11,377 nucleotides of DNA from Planctomycetaceae bacterium (GCA_005773095.1 SXHT01000362.1:1-11377); one strand, 5' to 3'. Counted from the stretch's first letter, positions 1-7,162 are shown. Notes: generated by a model from the sequence alone, not told the origin. Translations and numbers: made by a program.

Positions 1-78
1 CTCGATCTCTTCATCCTGATTGGGCAACCAGCGGCGCGCAAGTCCCTACAACCGGCACGACCCGCACTGTCGGACTCT

Positions 79-122
79 GCTTCGCGCGCGAGAAGGTGAC
101 CTCAGCACGGTCACCGCGAAGC
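79..122. promoter_or_regulatory. Imperfect dyad upstream of the PEP-CTERM gene promoter
   Basis: Two nested inverted repeats are visible. The outer arms are GCTTCGC (79-85) and GCGAAGC (116-122). The inner arms are GGTGAC (95-100) and GTCACC (110-115), around a 9-nt loop. The unpaired bases 86-94 make the structure asymmetric. It ends 13 nt before the -35-like hexamer at 136. It could be an operator for the gene at 295, or the 3' stem-loop of a gene lying left of the window. No clear T-run follows it, so a Rho-independent terminator is not well supported. Confidence 0.3.
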
Positions 123-135
123 GGTTTAGTTCAAC

Positions 136-164
136 TTGTAAGTGGGTACCTGGCGTGGTATGAT
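136..164 (+). promoter_or_regulatory. Sigma70-like promoter for the PEP-CTERM gene
   Basis: The -35-like hexamer is TTGTAA (136-141, 4 of 6 to consensus) and the -10-like hexamer is TATGAT (159-164, 5 of 6), separated by exactly 17 nt. A second overlapping TATGAT lies at 164-169. Transcription would start near 171-176, giving an untranslated leader of about 120 nt before the ATG at 295. I see no terminator or convincing riboswitch fold in that leader. This is a sequence match only; planctomycete promoters are poorly characterised. Confidence 0.45.
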
Positions 165-294
165 ATGATCTGGCCGTGGTGGGACTCTGTCTTGCAGTTC
201 CAGGCTGTTTGCCGGGTGATTTTGGCAGCTGTTCGACGATTTGAGCAGCGGGTGCCCGTACGATACTCATTCCTTGCAACCTTCGAGAACGCTC

Positions 295-1074
295 ATGACC
301 ACGAAATTTGCGCAAGATTTTTCTCTCCGAGGTGTTTCGCGCGCTTGGGGCGCGTCGGTACTTTTCGTTTTGATGGCCATGCCTGGCTGGGCGACGCCGG
401 TGCAGGTTGATTATTTCGGGAACAACGGAGTCGCGGCGGAAGCGACGTTTGACCTGCTCGACGGGGGCTCGACGCTGCAAATTGTCTTGAAGAACACGTC
501 GGTTGCACCGTTCGCCGGCGGGGGCGCCAACATGGTGCTGAGCTCGATCAATTTTGACCTGGGAACGATTGATATTATTGGCGGGAACGTTGGTTTGGCG
601 GGTGGCTCGGACGTGGTCATACGGAGCGGAGCGGTCTGGGCTCCGGAGGTCGCGCCGAACCTCAACGTCGAATATGGCTACTCGAACACAGGCATCGGAA
701 ACGCCGCGCCGCCGGGGTTGGGAGGGGCCGACAACTCTGTTACTTCGCACAGCAACGGCGGCAACCACGTCACGACGTTTCACGGCGACGTGGGGGGCGT
801 CGGCGGCGGGTTGGATTTCGGTCTGGTGGGCGCGACGAGCTCGCCGTTTGGCAACAACAAGTTCATTCTCGACTGTGTCGACTTGCGGCTGACGTTGTCG
901 GCGCCGTTGCTGAATCTGAGTTTCTTGCAGGGCGGTTCTTACGTGGAATTTGGTTCGGACTTTGCGTTCATTCCGAACGTGGTTCCCGAACCGACGACTT
1001 GGGCGCTGTTGGTGCTTGGAGCGGCGGCGCTGCCGGTTTGGCGTCGGCGTCTGGCTCGGACGGCCTCGAGGTAG
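295..1074 (+). CDS. PEP-CTERM sorting domain protein, secreted, function unknown
   Basis: The product has 259 residues. Residues 1-33 look like a signal peptide: basic residues R12 and R16, then a hydrophobic stretch (about 19-30) ending at an A/T junction (GWA-TP). The middle is rich in Gly, Asn, Ser and Asp, with many hydrophobic/polar alternations as in secreted beta-rich proteins. The C-terminus is a textbook PEP-CTERM tail: VPEP at 230-233, a hydrophobic segment 235-249, then a basic RRRLARTASR end. In this family the tail is recognised by an exosortase, which processes the protein at the inner membrane for export to the cell surface or matrix. No exosortase gene is in the window. ATG 295 is preferred over an upstream in-frame TTG at 241 because the signal peptide starts right after it. 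The Shine-Dalgarno match is weak (GAGA, 8 nt upstream). The gene stands alone, convergent with the ABC ATPase gene. The substrate or structural role cannot be told from sequence. Confidence 0.85.
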   Translation: MTTKFAQDFSLRGVSRAWGASVLFVLMAMPGWATPVQVDYFGNNGVAAEATFDLLDGGSTLQIVLKNTSVAPFAGGGANMVLSSINFDLGTIDIIGGNVGLAGGSDVVIRSGAVWAPEVAPNLNVEYGYSNTGIGNAAPPGLGGADNSVTSHSNGGNHVTTFHGDVGGVGGGLDFGLVGATSSPFGNNKFILDCVDLRLTLSAPLLNLSFLQGGSYVEFGSDFAFIPNVVPEPTTWALLVLGAAALPVWRRRLARTASR

Positions 1075-1085
1075 CTGGGTGTTTT

Positions 1086-1113
1086 CACCACGGAAGCACG
1101 GAGGACCTGGAGG
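1086..1113. repeat. Possible fragment of a dispersed CACGGAG-type repeat
   Basis: The segment begins CACCACGGAAGCACGGAGG and is built of degenerate units of the form CACGGAAG, CACGGAGGA and CTGGAGG. Similar CACCACGGAGGCACGGAGG strings are, from memory, common as scattered intergenic repeats in planctomycete and verrucomicrobial genomes. Only one copy is in this window, so the repeat status cannot be tested here. Confidence 0.3.
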
Positions 1114-1137
1114 TTCGAGCGAAGACGAAAGTCGGCA

Positions 1138-1176
1138 ATTCGACAGTCAGATTGAAAAACAGTCCTGTCGGTGAAT
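1138..1176. terminator. Stem-loop between convergent genes, possible bidirectional terminator
   Basis: ATTC (1138-1141) pairs with GAAT (1173-1176), and GACAG (1142-1146) pairs with CTGTC (1165-1169). This gives 9 base pairs with a 3-nt bulge (1170-1172) and an 18-nt loop containing AAAAA. It lies 64 nt after the PEP-CTERM stop and 213 nt beyond the ATPase stop. No T-run follows on either strand, so it is a weak terminator candidate, supported mainly by location. Confidence 0.22.
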
Positions 1177-1388
1177 CTCATTACCCACCTCATTTCCATC
1201 GGATCCGAGCCGGCCGTGCCGGTGATTCACACCAACCTGACCACGAACGCCCCAAAGATTGAGAAATGCGTGGCCCAGCCGTCCAAACCATTCGGCGGGT
1301 CCCAAAGCGAATACCGTGGGTTGGGCGTTCGCGCGCGGTCGAGAAATCGCCGCGGCAAGCGGAACCGATAGAATACCGGATCGCAGGG

Positions 1389-2315
1389 TCAGGTCACGAG
1401 TCCCTTGGTCACCAGCATGAACACGTCTTCCAGCGTGGGGTCTTTTTCGGCGAAGGAGCGCATCTTGACGCCGGCGCGCATGAGTTGCGAAAGCAAGGCG
1501 GCCACGTCACGGTCTTCGGCCGCCATTTCGACCGTAGCGCGATGGTCTTCGACCACGACACTGCGTGTCTGCGGCAGGCTGCGGATCAATGACAGGCCGA
1601 TTTCCATTCCATCGACGAACTTGATCTCGATCATGCGATTGCCGCGAATGCGGCGATACACGTCGTCAATCGGGCCGGCCATCAACAGTTGGCCGCGTTC
1701 GATGATGCCGATCGAGGTGCAACAGTCGGCAAGTTCCGTGAGGATGTGGCTGGAAATCAGGATCGTCTTGCCCATCCGCCGCAACTCTTTGAGCAGCGCC
1801 TTGACTTCCAGGCGGGCGCGCGGGTCAAGACCGCTCGAAGGCTCGTCCAAAATCAGCACCGGCGGATCGTGGACAAGTGTTTTCGCCAGGCACAGCCGCT
1901 GCTTCATGCCGCGCGAGAGTGCATTGACAAAATCGTCCCGCTTGTGCGTCAGGTCCAGGAGTTCCAGCACGTCGCCGATCACGGCTTTGCGCTTGGCGCG
2001 GGGAATCTGATAGGCGACCGCAAAGAAATCCAGAAACTCCCAGACCTTCATGCCATCATAGACTCCGAAGTTGTCGGGCATGTAACCGACCGCCTTTCGC
2101 ACTCCGAGCGGATCTTTGGTCACGCTATGTCCGGCGACAATGCCCTCGCCGTGGGTGGCCCTGAGGAGCGTGGCCAGAAAGCGAATCGTCGTACTCTTAC
2201 CGGCGCCGTTGGGGCCGATGAAGCCGAACATTTCGCCGGATTCGATCTTCAGATTCAGGCATTCGACGGCGGTGAAATCACCGTAACGTTTGCCAAAGTT
2301 GATCAATTCAATCAT
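1389..2315 (-). CDS. ABC transporter ATP-binding protein (ABC-2/GldA-like)
   Basis: The product is a 308-residue cytoplasmic ATPase that would power a membrane transporter by binding and hydrolysing ATP. All the NBD motifs are present: Walker A GPNGAGKST (34-42), signature SRGMKQ (134-139), Walker B VLILDEP (153-159, catalytic E158), D-loop SGLD (161-164) and switch His H190. The Q-loop position reads GYMPD, with Asp81 where Gln is usual; acidic residues here also occur in GldA/CcmA-like exporters. Residues from about 225 form the extra C-terminal domain seen in ABC-2 exporter ATPases. The ATG at 2315 overlaps the end of the upstream membrane-protein gene by 8 nt, and no Shine-Dalgarno site precedes it, so translational coupling is likely. 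A longer in-frame extension to 2486 is only the overlapped neighbour read in another frame. The substrate is unknown, and no ABC permease gene is seen in the window. Confidence 0.9.
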   Translation of the reverse strand: MIELINFGKRYGDFTAVECLNLKIESGEMFGFIGPNGAGKSTTIRFLATLLRATHGEGIVAGHSVTKDPLGVRKAVGYMPDNFGVYDGMKVWEFLDFFAVAYQIPRAKRKAVIGDVLELLDLTHKRDDFVNALSRGMKQRLCLAKTLVHDPPVLILDEPSSGLDPRARLEVKALLKELRRMGKTILISSHILTELADCCTSIGIIERGQLLMAGPIDDVYRRIRGNRMIEIKFVDGMEIGLSLIRSLPQTRSVVVEDHRATVEMAAEDRDVAALLSQLMRAGVKMRSFAEKDPTLEDVFMLVTKGLVT

Positions 2316-5001
2316 CGTCGGGTTTTGCCAGTTCGGAGCGAGTGTTGGCGTCCTTGGTGGGCGTTGGGCCCAACGCGCGGCGGAGGTTCGCCACCACCAG
2401 CGTCGCATGCCGCTGCTGCGACGATCGCGGCTTGATGAGCATGCCGGGCATTTCGTGTTCATTCCAGGCGACGAGCCGCACGTCACCCTCGTGCAGGTCG
2501 TGTGTTTCTTCCGCCAGACGCACCAGCGATTTCAAGCTGATCGTGCCGAGGGGAGGATTGTCGGCGGTGATCGGCGATTGTTCACGTCTGGGGGGTTGGC
2601 CGGCGGCGGGCCTGAAATCGAGCGCGGCGGCTTGTCGCGGGCGGAGCACGCCAATCCAGGCGTACTCGGCGCCGCTTTTCGCGCGACGCATGACCAGGGC
2701 GCCTTGCAGGAGTAATTCCGTGCCGTTGACGACTCGCGGAACCAGGTCGTCAGGGTTGACCAATTCAAGTCCGCCCCCCAGATCGAGCATTTGCTCGGTG
2801 TGCAACATGCCGGTTGAGTTCGATAAAATCTGGTAGCCCGTCAGGTGCACTGCATTGTCGCGGCGGAACAAAACGTTCCGCGAAGCCTGGCCGGTCAACA
2901 AGCGAAAGCCGGGGTCGGTTGACAGCGGGGCGGCCAGGGCCGAGGGATCGTCGAAGTGTACGTCGTATCCGGTCGAGAGCGACGTGTAGAGCGCGGTGAA
3001 GCGAGTGACGTGAGCGCGCGGATAGTTGCCTTGCAATTCAACGACGGCCACCTCGGTCCTGGAACGGGCGAAGCCGATGTCGAGCTGCGCCATTTTGACG
3101 ACCGATAATGCGCAGGCGACGGCAATGACCGGCGCGGCGATCCAGGCCCATTCCACACGGCCCAGCGCCCAGAACACCAGCCAGTTCAGCGGCACGATGA
3201 CCACCAGGTACAGACCCACGACCCAAACCACAAACCTGCGATGAGGCACGACGATGCCTGCCGCCGCGCGTAACGATTCTCGCGCGGCATGGGCCACCGG
3301 CGAGAAGTCGCACCAACCGGCGACGCCCGGTTGGTGCTCGGCGTAGGCAATCCGCTTGGAATCGACGTAGATCTGCATTTCCGTGGGACCCCCCGGAAGT
3401 CCGACGCCAGCGGCCGGACTCACGAACGCCGGATCGCTCAGGAGCTGCTCGGCAATGTCAGCGGGAAGGCCGGCTTTTTCCTGAGTCGCCTGCTGCTCTT
3501 CGGGCGAGCCGCCATCGCGGCTGAAGTACCGCAAGTCGCAAATGATACTTGGATCGAATCGCAGGTCTTTGAGCGGCGCGCGCGTTTTGGGATCGATCCA
3601 ATCGACCGTGGTCGTCGCCAGGTCCCCCTCGTGATAGATACGCGGCGGGTGGCGGAGCAGAGCATTGTTAAAGAAACTGTCATAACTCCGCCAGGAGGTC
3701 AGATCGCGTTCGGTCAAGCGGAACGCACTGACGACGATCCGTCCCCGGCCCACGCGTCGCTCGACAAGTAACTCGCCCGTGCCGGGCAAATAGCTGGCAT
3801 TTTCGTGCCTTACCAGCTTGACCGCCGTCCAAGGCTGCGTGATTTCCAGAGGCAGGCCAAGTCCCCTGGTCGTTGGAACGGTCCAGGAACGATTGAGTTC
3901 GTCGAGCGCGCCTTCGTCGAGTTGAATGCTCGGGCCGCCGGTCGCGGGCAAGTAAGGTTCCAGAAAGCTGCCACGCAGCAGATCGAGAGTTCTTGGTCCG
4001 CTGACCAGGATCTGTCCACCCCAGTGCAACCAATCAAGCATGGCCTGTTGTTGGTCATTGCGCAATACCTTGGGGTGAATGTCGTCCCACAGCAACACCG
4101 CGGTACTTGTCCAGACCAGCGGATGCGAGGGGAGACTGACCGTTTGCCCGACGCGCGGCAACTGCACGCGGTAATAAACGTCGCGTTCTTTTTCAGCGAG
4201 GTCGTCGTGCGGCGGCTTGATCGAATCCAGAACTTTGAGATAGCGGTATCGGTCGGGCTGGCTTGAGAGCACGTACATGAAGTATTGATATGCAGGCAAA
4301 TGGCTGACCGGCTGGCGGTCCTGCAAGACTTCACCGCCGCCGCCGCGACCGAAAAGTCGCGTTGCGACCGTGGTGGACAGGCTGCGCGGCACGAAGAATA
4401 ACAGTTCCAACCGCTTCGCCTGGCCTTTGGGAAGAGTGGCGGGCCGTGTGGTGAGCAGCCGATACGAGGTGCGTTCCAGGTCGACGGGTGAGCCGGCGCC
4501 GGTGAGAATGCCGACTTCCAGATCGCCACTGAAATCGAAGTTATTGGCTTTGGCGTCCAGCGTGGCACTGACCCAGTGGCTGGGTTTGACGCCCTGGGTC
4601 AAATCTTGCCCGTCGTGCGGCAGGGCCGTAAGCTTGAGCTTTTCGAAGTCGGGTTTGGGCTTGGGCTTGTCTTTCTTTTTCTGTTCTTCCTCCCGCTTCC
4701 TGTTTTCCTTGTCCTTGCCGGGGGGGGATTGTGAACTGGAGGAGGAGTCGCGGCACCCACTGCATCCGGGTGCCATCGGCAGCAGCAGCGTCAGCAGCAG
4801 GGCCCAAAGCACGAGGTTGTTCCTCTCGCTCGTAGCCGGCGCGCGGAACGGGGTGAGCAGGAAGCAGCGCGCAAGGACCCCAACGGCACCGCGTGCCGGA
4901 TTTCCCATCGCCTTCGCCGCCCCGCCACGGCGGACGTTCCGCCCGAGGCCGGGAAGAGGGGCGGAAGACTTGCGCGCGCTGCTACGACCTCGCTGGTTCA
5001 T
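2308..5001 (-). CDS. Large membrane protein with GATase-like ectodomain, partner of the ABC ATPase
   Basis: The product has 897 residues from ATG 5001. The layout is: Arg-rich leader (1-60), hydrophobic segment 62-77 ending near Cys80 (a poor lipobox, APGC), a Ser-rich then Lys/Glu/Pro-rich linker (85-123), and a large soluble region. Two membrane segments follow (about 590-612 and 617-636), then a C-terminal soluble domain to 897. Around 298-336 the pattern AVLLWDD, then DWLHWGGQILVSGP, resembles the class I glutamine-amidotransferase-like fold of proteins such as GldG/DUF4350. No Cys nucleophile is evident, so an enzymatic role is doubtful. The 8-nt overlap with the downstream ATPase gene suggests one complex at the cytoplasmic membrane, possibly transport or envelope related; this is inference. 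Two starts are plausible: ATG 5001 with a strong AGGAGG, and GTG 4812 with AGAGGA. The second would put the hydrophobic segment at the very N-terminus, as a lipoprotein-like signal. Confidence 0.75.
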   Translation of the reverse strand: MNQRGRSSARKSSAPLPGLGRNVRRGGAAKAMGNPARGAVGVLARCFLLTPFRAPATSERNNLVLWALLLTLLLPMAPGCSGCRDSSSSSQSPPGKDKENRKREEEQKKKDKPKPKPDFEKLKLTALPHDGQDLTQGVKPSHWVSATLDAKANNFDFSGDLEVGILTGAGSPVDLERTSYRLLTTRPATLPKGQAKRLELLFFVPRSLSTTVATRLFGRGGGGEVLQDRQPVSHLPAYQYFMYVLSSQPDRYRYLKVLDSIKPPHDDLAEKERDVYYRVQLPRVGQTVSLPSHPLVWTSTAVLLWDDIHPKVLRNDQQQAMLDWLHWGGQILVSGPRTLDLLRGSFLEPYLPATGGPSIQLDEGALDELNRSWTVPTTRGLGLPLEITQPWTAVKLVRHENASYLPGTGELLVERRVGRGRIVVSAFRLTERDLTSWRSYDSFFNNALLRHPPRIYHEGDLATTTVDWIDPKTRAPLKDLRFDPSIICDLRYFSRDGGSPEEQQATQEKAGLPADIAEQLLSDPAFVSPAAGVGLPGGPTEMQIYVDSKRIAYAEHQPGVAGWCDFSPVAHAARESLRAAAGIVVPHRRFVVWVVGLYLVVIVPLNWLVFWALGRVEWAWIAAPVIAVACALSVVKMAQLDIGFARSRTEVAVVELQGNYPRAHVTRFTALYTSLSTGYDVHFDDPSALAAPLSTDPGFRLLTGQASRNVLFRRDNAVHLTGYQILSNSTGMLHTEQMLDLGGGLELVNPDDLVPRVVNGTELLLQGALVMRRAKSGAEYAWIGVLRPRQAAALDFRPAAGQPPRREQSPITADNPPLGTISLKSLVRLAEETHDLHEGDVRLVAWNEHEMPGMLIKPRSSQQRHATLVVANLRRALGPTPTKDANTRSELAKPDDD
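4821..4826 (-). promoter_or_regulatory. Shine-Dalgarno site for an alternative GTG start at 4812
   Basis: AGAGGA on the minus strand sits 8 nt before an in-frame GTG (4812-4810, codon 64 of the long form). Starting there gives LWALLLTLLLPMAPGC as the N-terminus, a compact hydrophobic signal ending in Cys. It competes with the start at 5001 and could mark the true start or a second one. Confidence 0.35.
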
Positions 5002-5006
5002 TGCCC

Positions 5007-5012
5007 CCTCCT
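5007..5012 (-). promoter_or_regulatory. Strong Shine-Dalgarno site for the large membrane protein
   Basis: A perfect AGGAGG on the minus strand lies 5 nt before ATG 5001. It is the best ribosome binding site in a window where most genes have none or weak ones. It favours 5001 as the start despite the unusual 60-residue Arg-rich leader that results. Confidence 0.6.
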
Positions 5013-5160
5013 GGTGCGCTTCATCCTAAGGGGTCAGTCGATTCGGGGAAAGTCTGTCGCCGCGTGCCAGATCGCCCCCTCGGCCTTGAGCTTGCGGCCC
5101 AACAGCCGGCGGAGCATGTTCGGTCCGTTGTGGCCGACCAGAGCCGGTGGCAGGCAATGG

Positions 5161-6372
5161 TCAGGCGAGCGCCACAGCCCCAGCGACTTCGGCGGTTGCT
5201 TGAGAAAGCTGGAACGGGCGCACATCGACTCCGTTGATGGAGGCGATTTCCAGGTCGCTGTGGAGCGCCAAATCGATTTCTTCAAGCGACGAGTCGGAGT
5301 ATGGCCAACCGTAGGGGTCGCGCAATCCCTGAACTTTGGGTTGCACGGGATACTTGGGATTAAAGTCGACAACCGCCGCCTCAACCCCGTTGGAAAGCGT
5401 CACGATCTGGCCGATCGGGAACGGCGGAATAATTTGGTAGAACGCCCGCGCGATCTGCGGGTCGAAAAACGATTGGCAGAACGTTCGCATTTCGTGCAGC
5501 ACCTGCACCGGAGGTTTGGCCACCTGATAGACCCGGCTCGTCGTTGCCGCATCATACACATCGCAGATGGTGGCGATTCGACTTAAGATCGGAATCTGCT
5601 TGCCTTCCAGTGGAGGCAGCTCTTTGCCCGAGCGACTGTCGACGCGGGTCGGATACCCGCCACCGCGGTAACGCTGATGATGGTTGAGCACGATTTGCGC
5701 GGCATTGGCCGGCACGCGTCCTTTGACCAGCTCAAACCCATCGACCGGATGACGTTGTATGATCTGCGTTTCTTCGGGCGTGAGCCTGCCGGGCTTGTTG
5801 AGAATCTCCACGGGGATGAACATCTTGCCGACGTCGTGCAGCAGGCAGCCAAGGCCAAGGCTTTGCAAGTCCTTGGCGTCGCGAGCGCGCTTGAACTGCC
5901 GTTCTTCGATCAAATAGCGATCGACTTTCAAGCCCAACAGCAACGAGAGATAGCAAACGTTTGTCGAGTGCGACATCAGGTAGTTGTCAAACGCGTCGAG
6001 CTTCTGCAACAGCACGTTGCCGGTGGAACTCTTCTTAAGGAAATCGAACAGGGCGGCAATCGAGCTTTCAAAGTGCTGCACATCAATCTCGGACGCCGCG
6101 CCGCCCATGATCATTTCGAAGTTGCGACGGACGTGCAGATACACTTCACGCTGCCGCTCGCCGAGACCCTCATCGATCAGGTCTTCGAGAAACTCCAGGT
6201 CTCGGTGGCGGATCCAGACTTCGCGGATGTTGAGTTGCTTGAGCCGAGGAATAAGATCGAGCGGGATTTCCACGCCGCGCTGCAGCAAGAAGCGCCGCGG
6301 ATCGTTGGGCACGGGAATGGGCCTCGCCAGGACCATTCCAGGTTCGATTTTTTCGACGGGAACTCGCAGCAT
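5161..6372 (-). CDS. HD-GYP domain protein, putative cyclic di-GMP phosphodiesterase
   Basis: The product has 403 residues. HD-GYP proteins usually hydrolyse cyclic di-GMP and so control motility, adhesion or development. The N-terminal part (1-120) begins LRVPVEKIEPGMVLARPI, a typical lead-in to this family's small N-terminal domain. The HD-GYP core covers about 128-300: H135 (HSTNV), the HDVGK motif at 179-183 (H179, D180), H208 (RHP), H231/H232, GGGYP at 236-240, and D271 (CDVYDA). All expected metal-binding His and Asp residues appear present. The conserved HHERxDGxGYP motif reads HHQRYRGGGYP, so Glu becomes Gln and Asp becomes Arg. Activity may therefore be altered, or the domain may serve in binding. 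The remaining C-terminal region (about 300-403) is not recognised. ATG 6372 is chosen because GGAG lies 7 nt upstream and the family's N-terminus starts there; an in-frame GTG at 6453 lacks a site. Gaps of about 150 nt on both sides suggest its own expression unit. Confidence 0.88.
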   Translation of the reverse strand: MLRVPVEKIEPGMVLARPIPVPNDPRRFLLQRGVEIPLDLIPRLKQLNIREVWIRHRDLEFLEDLIDEGLGERQREVYLHVRRNFEMIMGGAASEIDVQHFESSIAALFDFLKKSSTGNVLLQKLDAFDNYLMSHSTNVCYLSLLLGLKVDRYLIEERQFKRARDAKDLQSLGLGCLLHDVGKMFIPVEILNKPGRLTPEETQIIQRHPVDGFELVKGRVPANAAQIVLNHHQRYRGGGYPTRVDSRSGKELPPLEGKQIPILSRIATICDVYDAATTSRVYQVAKPPVQVLHEMRTFCQSFFDPQIARAFYQIIPPFPIGQIVTLSNGVEAAVVDFNPKYPVQPKVQGLRDPYGWPYSDSSLEEIDLALHSDLEIASINGVDVRPFQLSQATAEVAGAVALA

Positions 6373-6379
6373 CTTTGGA

Positions 6380-6383
6380 CTCC
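6380..6383 (-). promoter_or_regulatory. Ribosome binding site deciding the HD-GYP start
   Basis: GGAG on the minus strand lies 7 nt before ATG 6372. The alternative GTG at 6453 has only a distant GAGGG about 19 nt away. This supports the shorter product, which begins at the conserved family N-terminus. Confidence 0.5.
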
Positions 6384-6520
6384 ATGCGGAGCCACGCTCG
6401 TCGCCATCCCTTGCGACAGGCGGCTTCGCCGTCGGTGGAAGCGAGGAATGCACCGGCAGGCCGAACTTCTACCCTCGAAAGATTAGCTCGTCGTTCATGA
6501 TCACCGCGTTTCCGGACGGG

Positions 6521-7159
6521 TCAGTCGGAATTCGCCGGACCTCGACAACGGGAAGGTGTGGGCTGGTTGTGCCGACTTTGCAGACGGCGATAGTCGTCGA
6601 ACGTGTCAACGTCTGCGAAGGCGCCGGCGTCGTGCCACTCGACATACGTCACGCTATGGCGGAGCAGCAGCTCGTTGACACCCTGCGCGAGCTGCTCAGT
6701 CTCGAAAGCGTGCCGCCAGGCGAATAGCACCGGATGCCCCGTCCGACCGGATGGCAAACGCGGAACGATGATGCTGCTTTCGCCGCGGGCATAGACCCCC
6801 ACCAGCGTGCGAATGAGATCGGCCGAAAGAAACGGCATGTCCGCGGGGGCCAGCAGCCAGGCATCGTCATCGGCAACCGGAAACAGCTGACTTGCCAGCG
6901 ACAGTGCCGCCCAGACCGAATCTTTCATTTCCAAGGGAGGCGCAGCGGGCAGGCAGACCGTCGCCCCGGCCGCACGACAAACGTCGGCGAGCTGCCGGTC
7001 TTCGGGATGGACGACGACGATGCGTGTTTCGACGCCGCCTTGACGCCAGGAATCGAGGACTTGCTCGATCAAGGCGTGCTGACCCCAGGGAAGCAACAGC
7101 TTTGGCTGGCCCATGCGCTGGCTACGTCCCGCGGCGGGGATAATTGCAAATGTGCGCAT
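6521..7159 (-). CDS. MocA/MobA-like nucleotidyltransferase (molybdenum cofactor maturation)
   Basis: The product has 212 residues and belongs to the NTP-transferase family that includes MobA, MocA and the MoCo cytidylyl/guanylyltransferases. These add a nucleotide to molybdopterin in the cytoplasm. The signature PAAGRSQRMGQPK is at 8-20, with the nucleotide-binding loop and K20. Other conserved points are LAPADMPFLS at 103-112 (metal-binding D107), GHPVLF at 141-146, and DVDT at 183-186. The length fits the family (about 190-210). The gene begins 3 nt after the xdhC-like stop (TAA CGC ATG) without a clear Shine-Dalgarno site, so the two are co-transcribed and probably coupled. MocA, the CTP-specific member, is typically encoded beside xdhC, which makes a MocA-type role more likely than MobA. 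The nucleotide specificity cannot be decided from sequence alone. The last 15 residues look unstructured. Confidence 0.85.
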   Translation of the reverse strand: MRTFAIIPAAGRSQRMGQPKLLLPWGQHALIEQVLDSWRQGGVETRIVVVHPEDRQLADVCRAAGATVCLPAAPPLEMKDSVWAALSLASQLFPVADDDAWLLAPADMPFLSADLIRTLVGVYARGESSIIVPRLPSGRTGHPVLFAWRHAFETEQLAQGVNELLLRHSVTYVEWHDAGAFADVDTFDDYRRLQSRHNQPTPSRCRGPANSD

Positions 7160-7162
7160 GCG

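Larger units (their letters stand above)
1075..1388. other. Non-coding gap between convergent genes
   Basis: This stretch separates the 3' ends of the PEP-CTERM gene and the leftward ABC ATPase gene. The short open frames in it have no recognisable motifs and no ribosome binding sites. It holds a purine-rich repeat-like segment (1086-1113) and a stem-loop (1138-1176), both listed separately. There is also a small GC stem at 1210-1222 (CCGGC/GCCGG, 3-nt loop). Transcription from both sides should end here, but no canonical Rho-independent terminator with a T-run was found for either gene. Confidence 0.6.

Noticed and set aside
1..99. Open frame from the window edge to a TGA at 97-99, possible tail of an upstream gene
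   Set aside because: Only 32 residues, no recognisable motif, and other frames are equally plausible; cannot be separated from chance.
46..783. 245-residue leftward open frame
   Set aside because: Very Arg-rich, lies opposite the PEP-CTERM gene, and has no motif; a shadow of high-GC coding sequence.
2316..2486. 57-residue N-terminal extension of the ABC ATPase
   Set aside because: It is the other-frame reading of the overlapping membrane-protein gene; the ATPase fold begins at MIELINFGKRYG.
5034..5117. Small leftward ORF of 27 residues (MLRRLLGRKLKAEGAIWH...) in the gap after the HD-GYP gene
   Set aside because: Looks peptide-like and basic but has no ribosome binding site and sits at the end of a shadow frame; no support beyond being open.
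5677..6486. 269-residue rightward open frame opposite the HD-GYP gene
   Set aside because: The minus strand encodes a protein with all HD-GYP motifs; the plus-strand frame has no family features.
6469..6498. Ten-codon mini-ORF (MNDELIFRG, stop) upstream of the HD-GYP gene
   Set aside because: Could be a leader peptide, but there is no ribosome binding site, no attenuator-like pairing and no conservation data.
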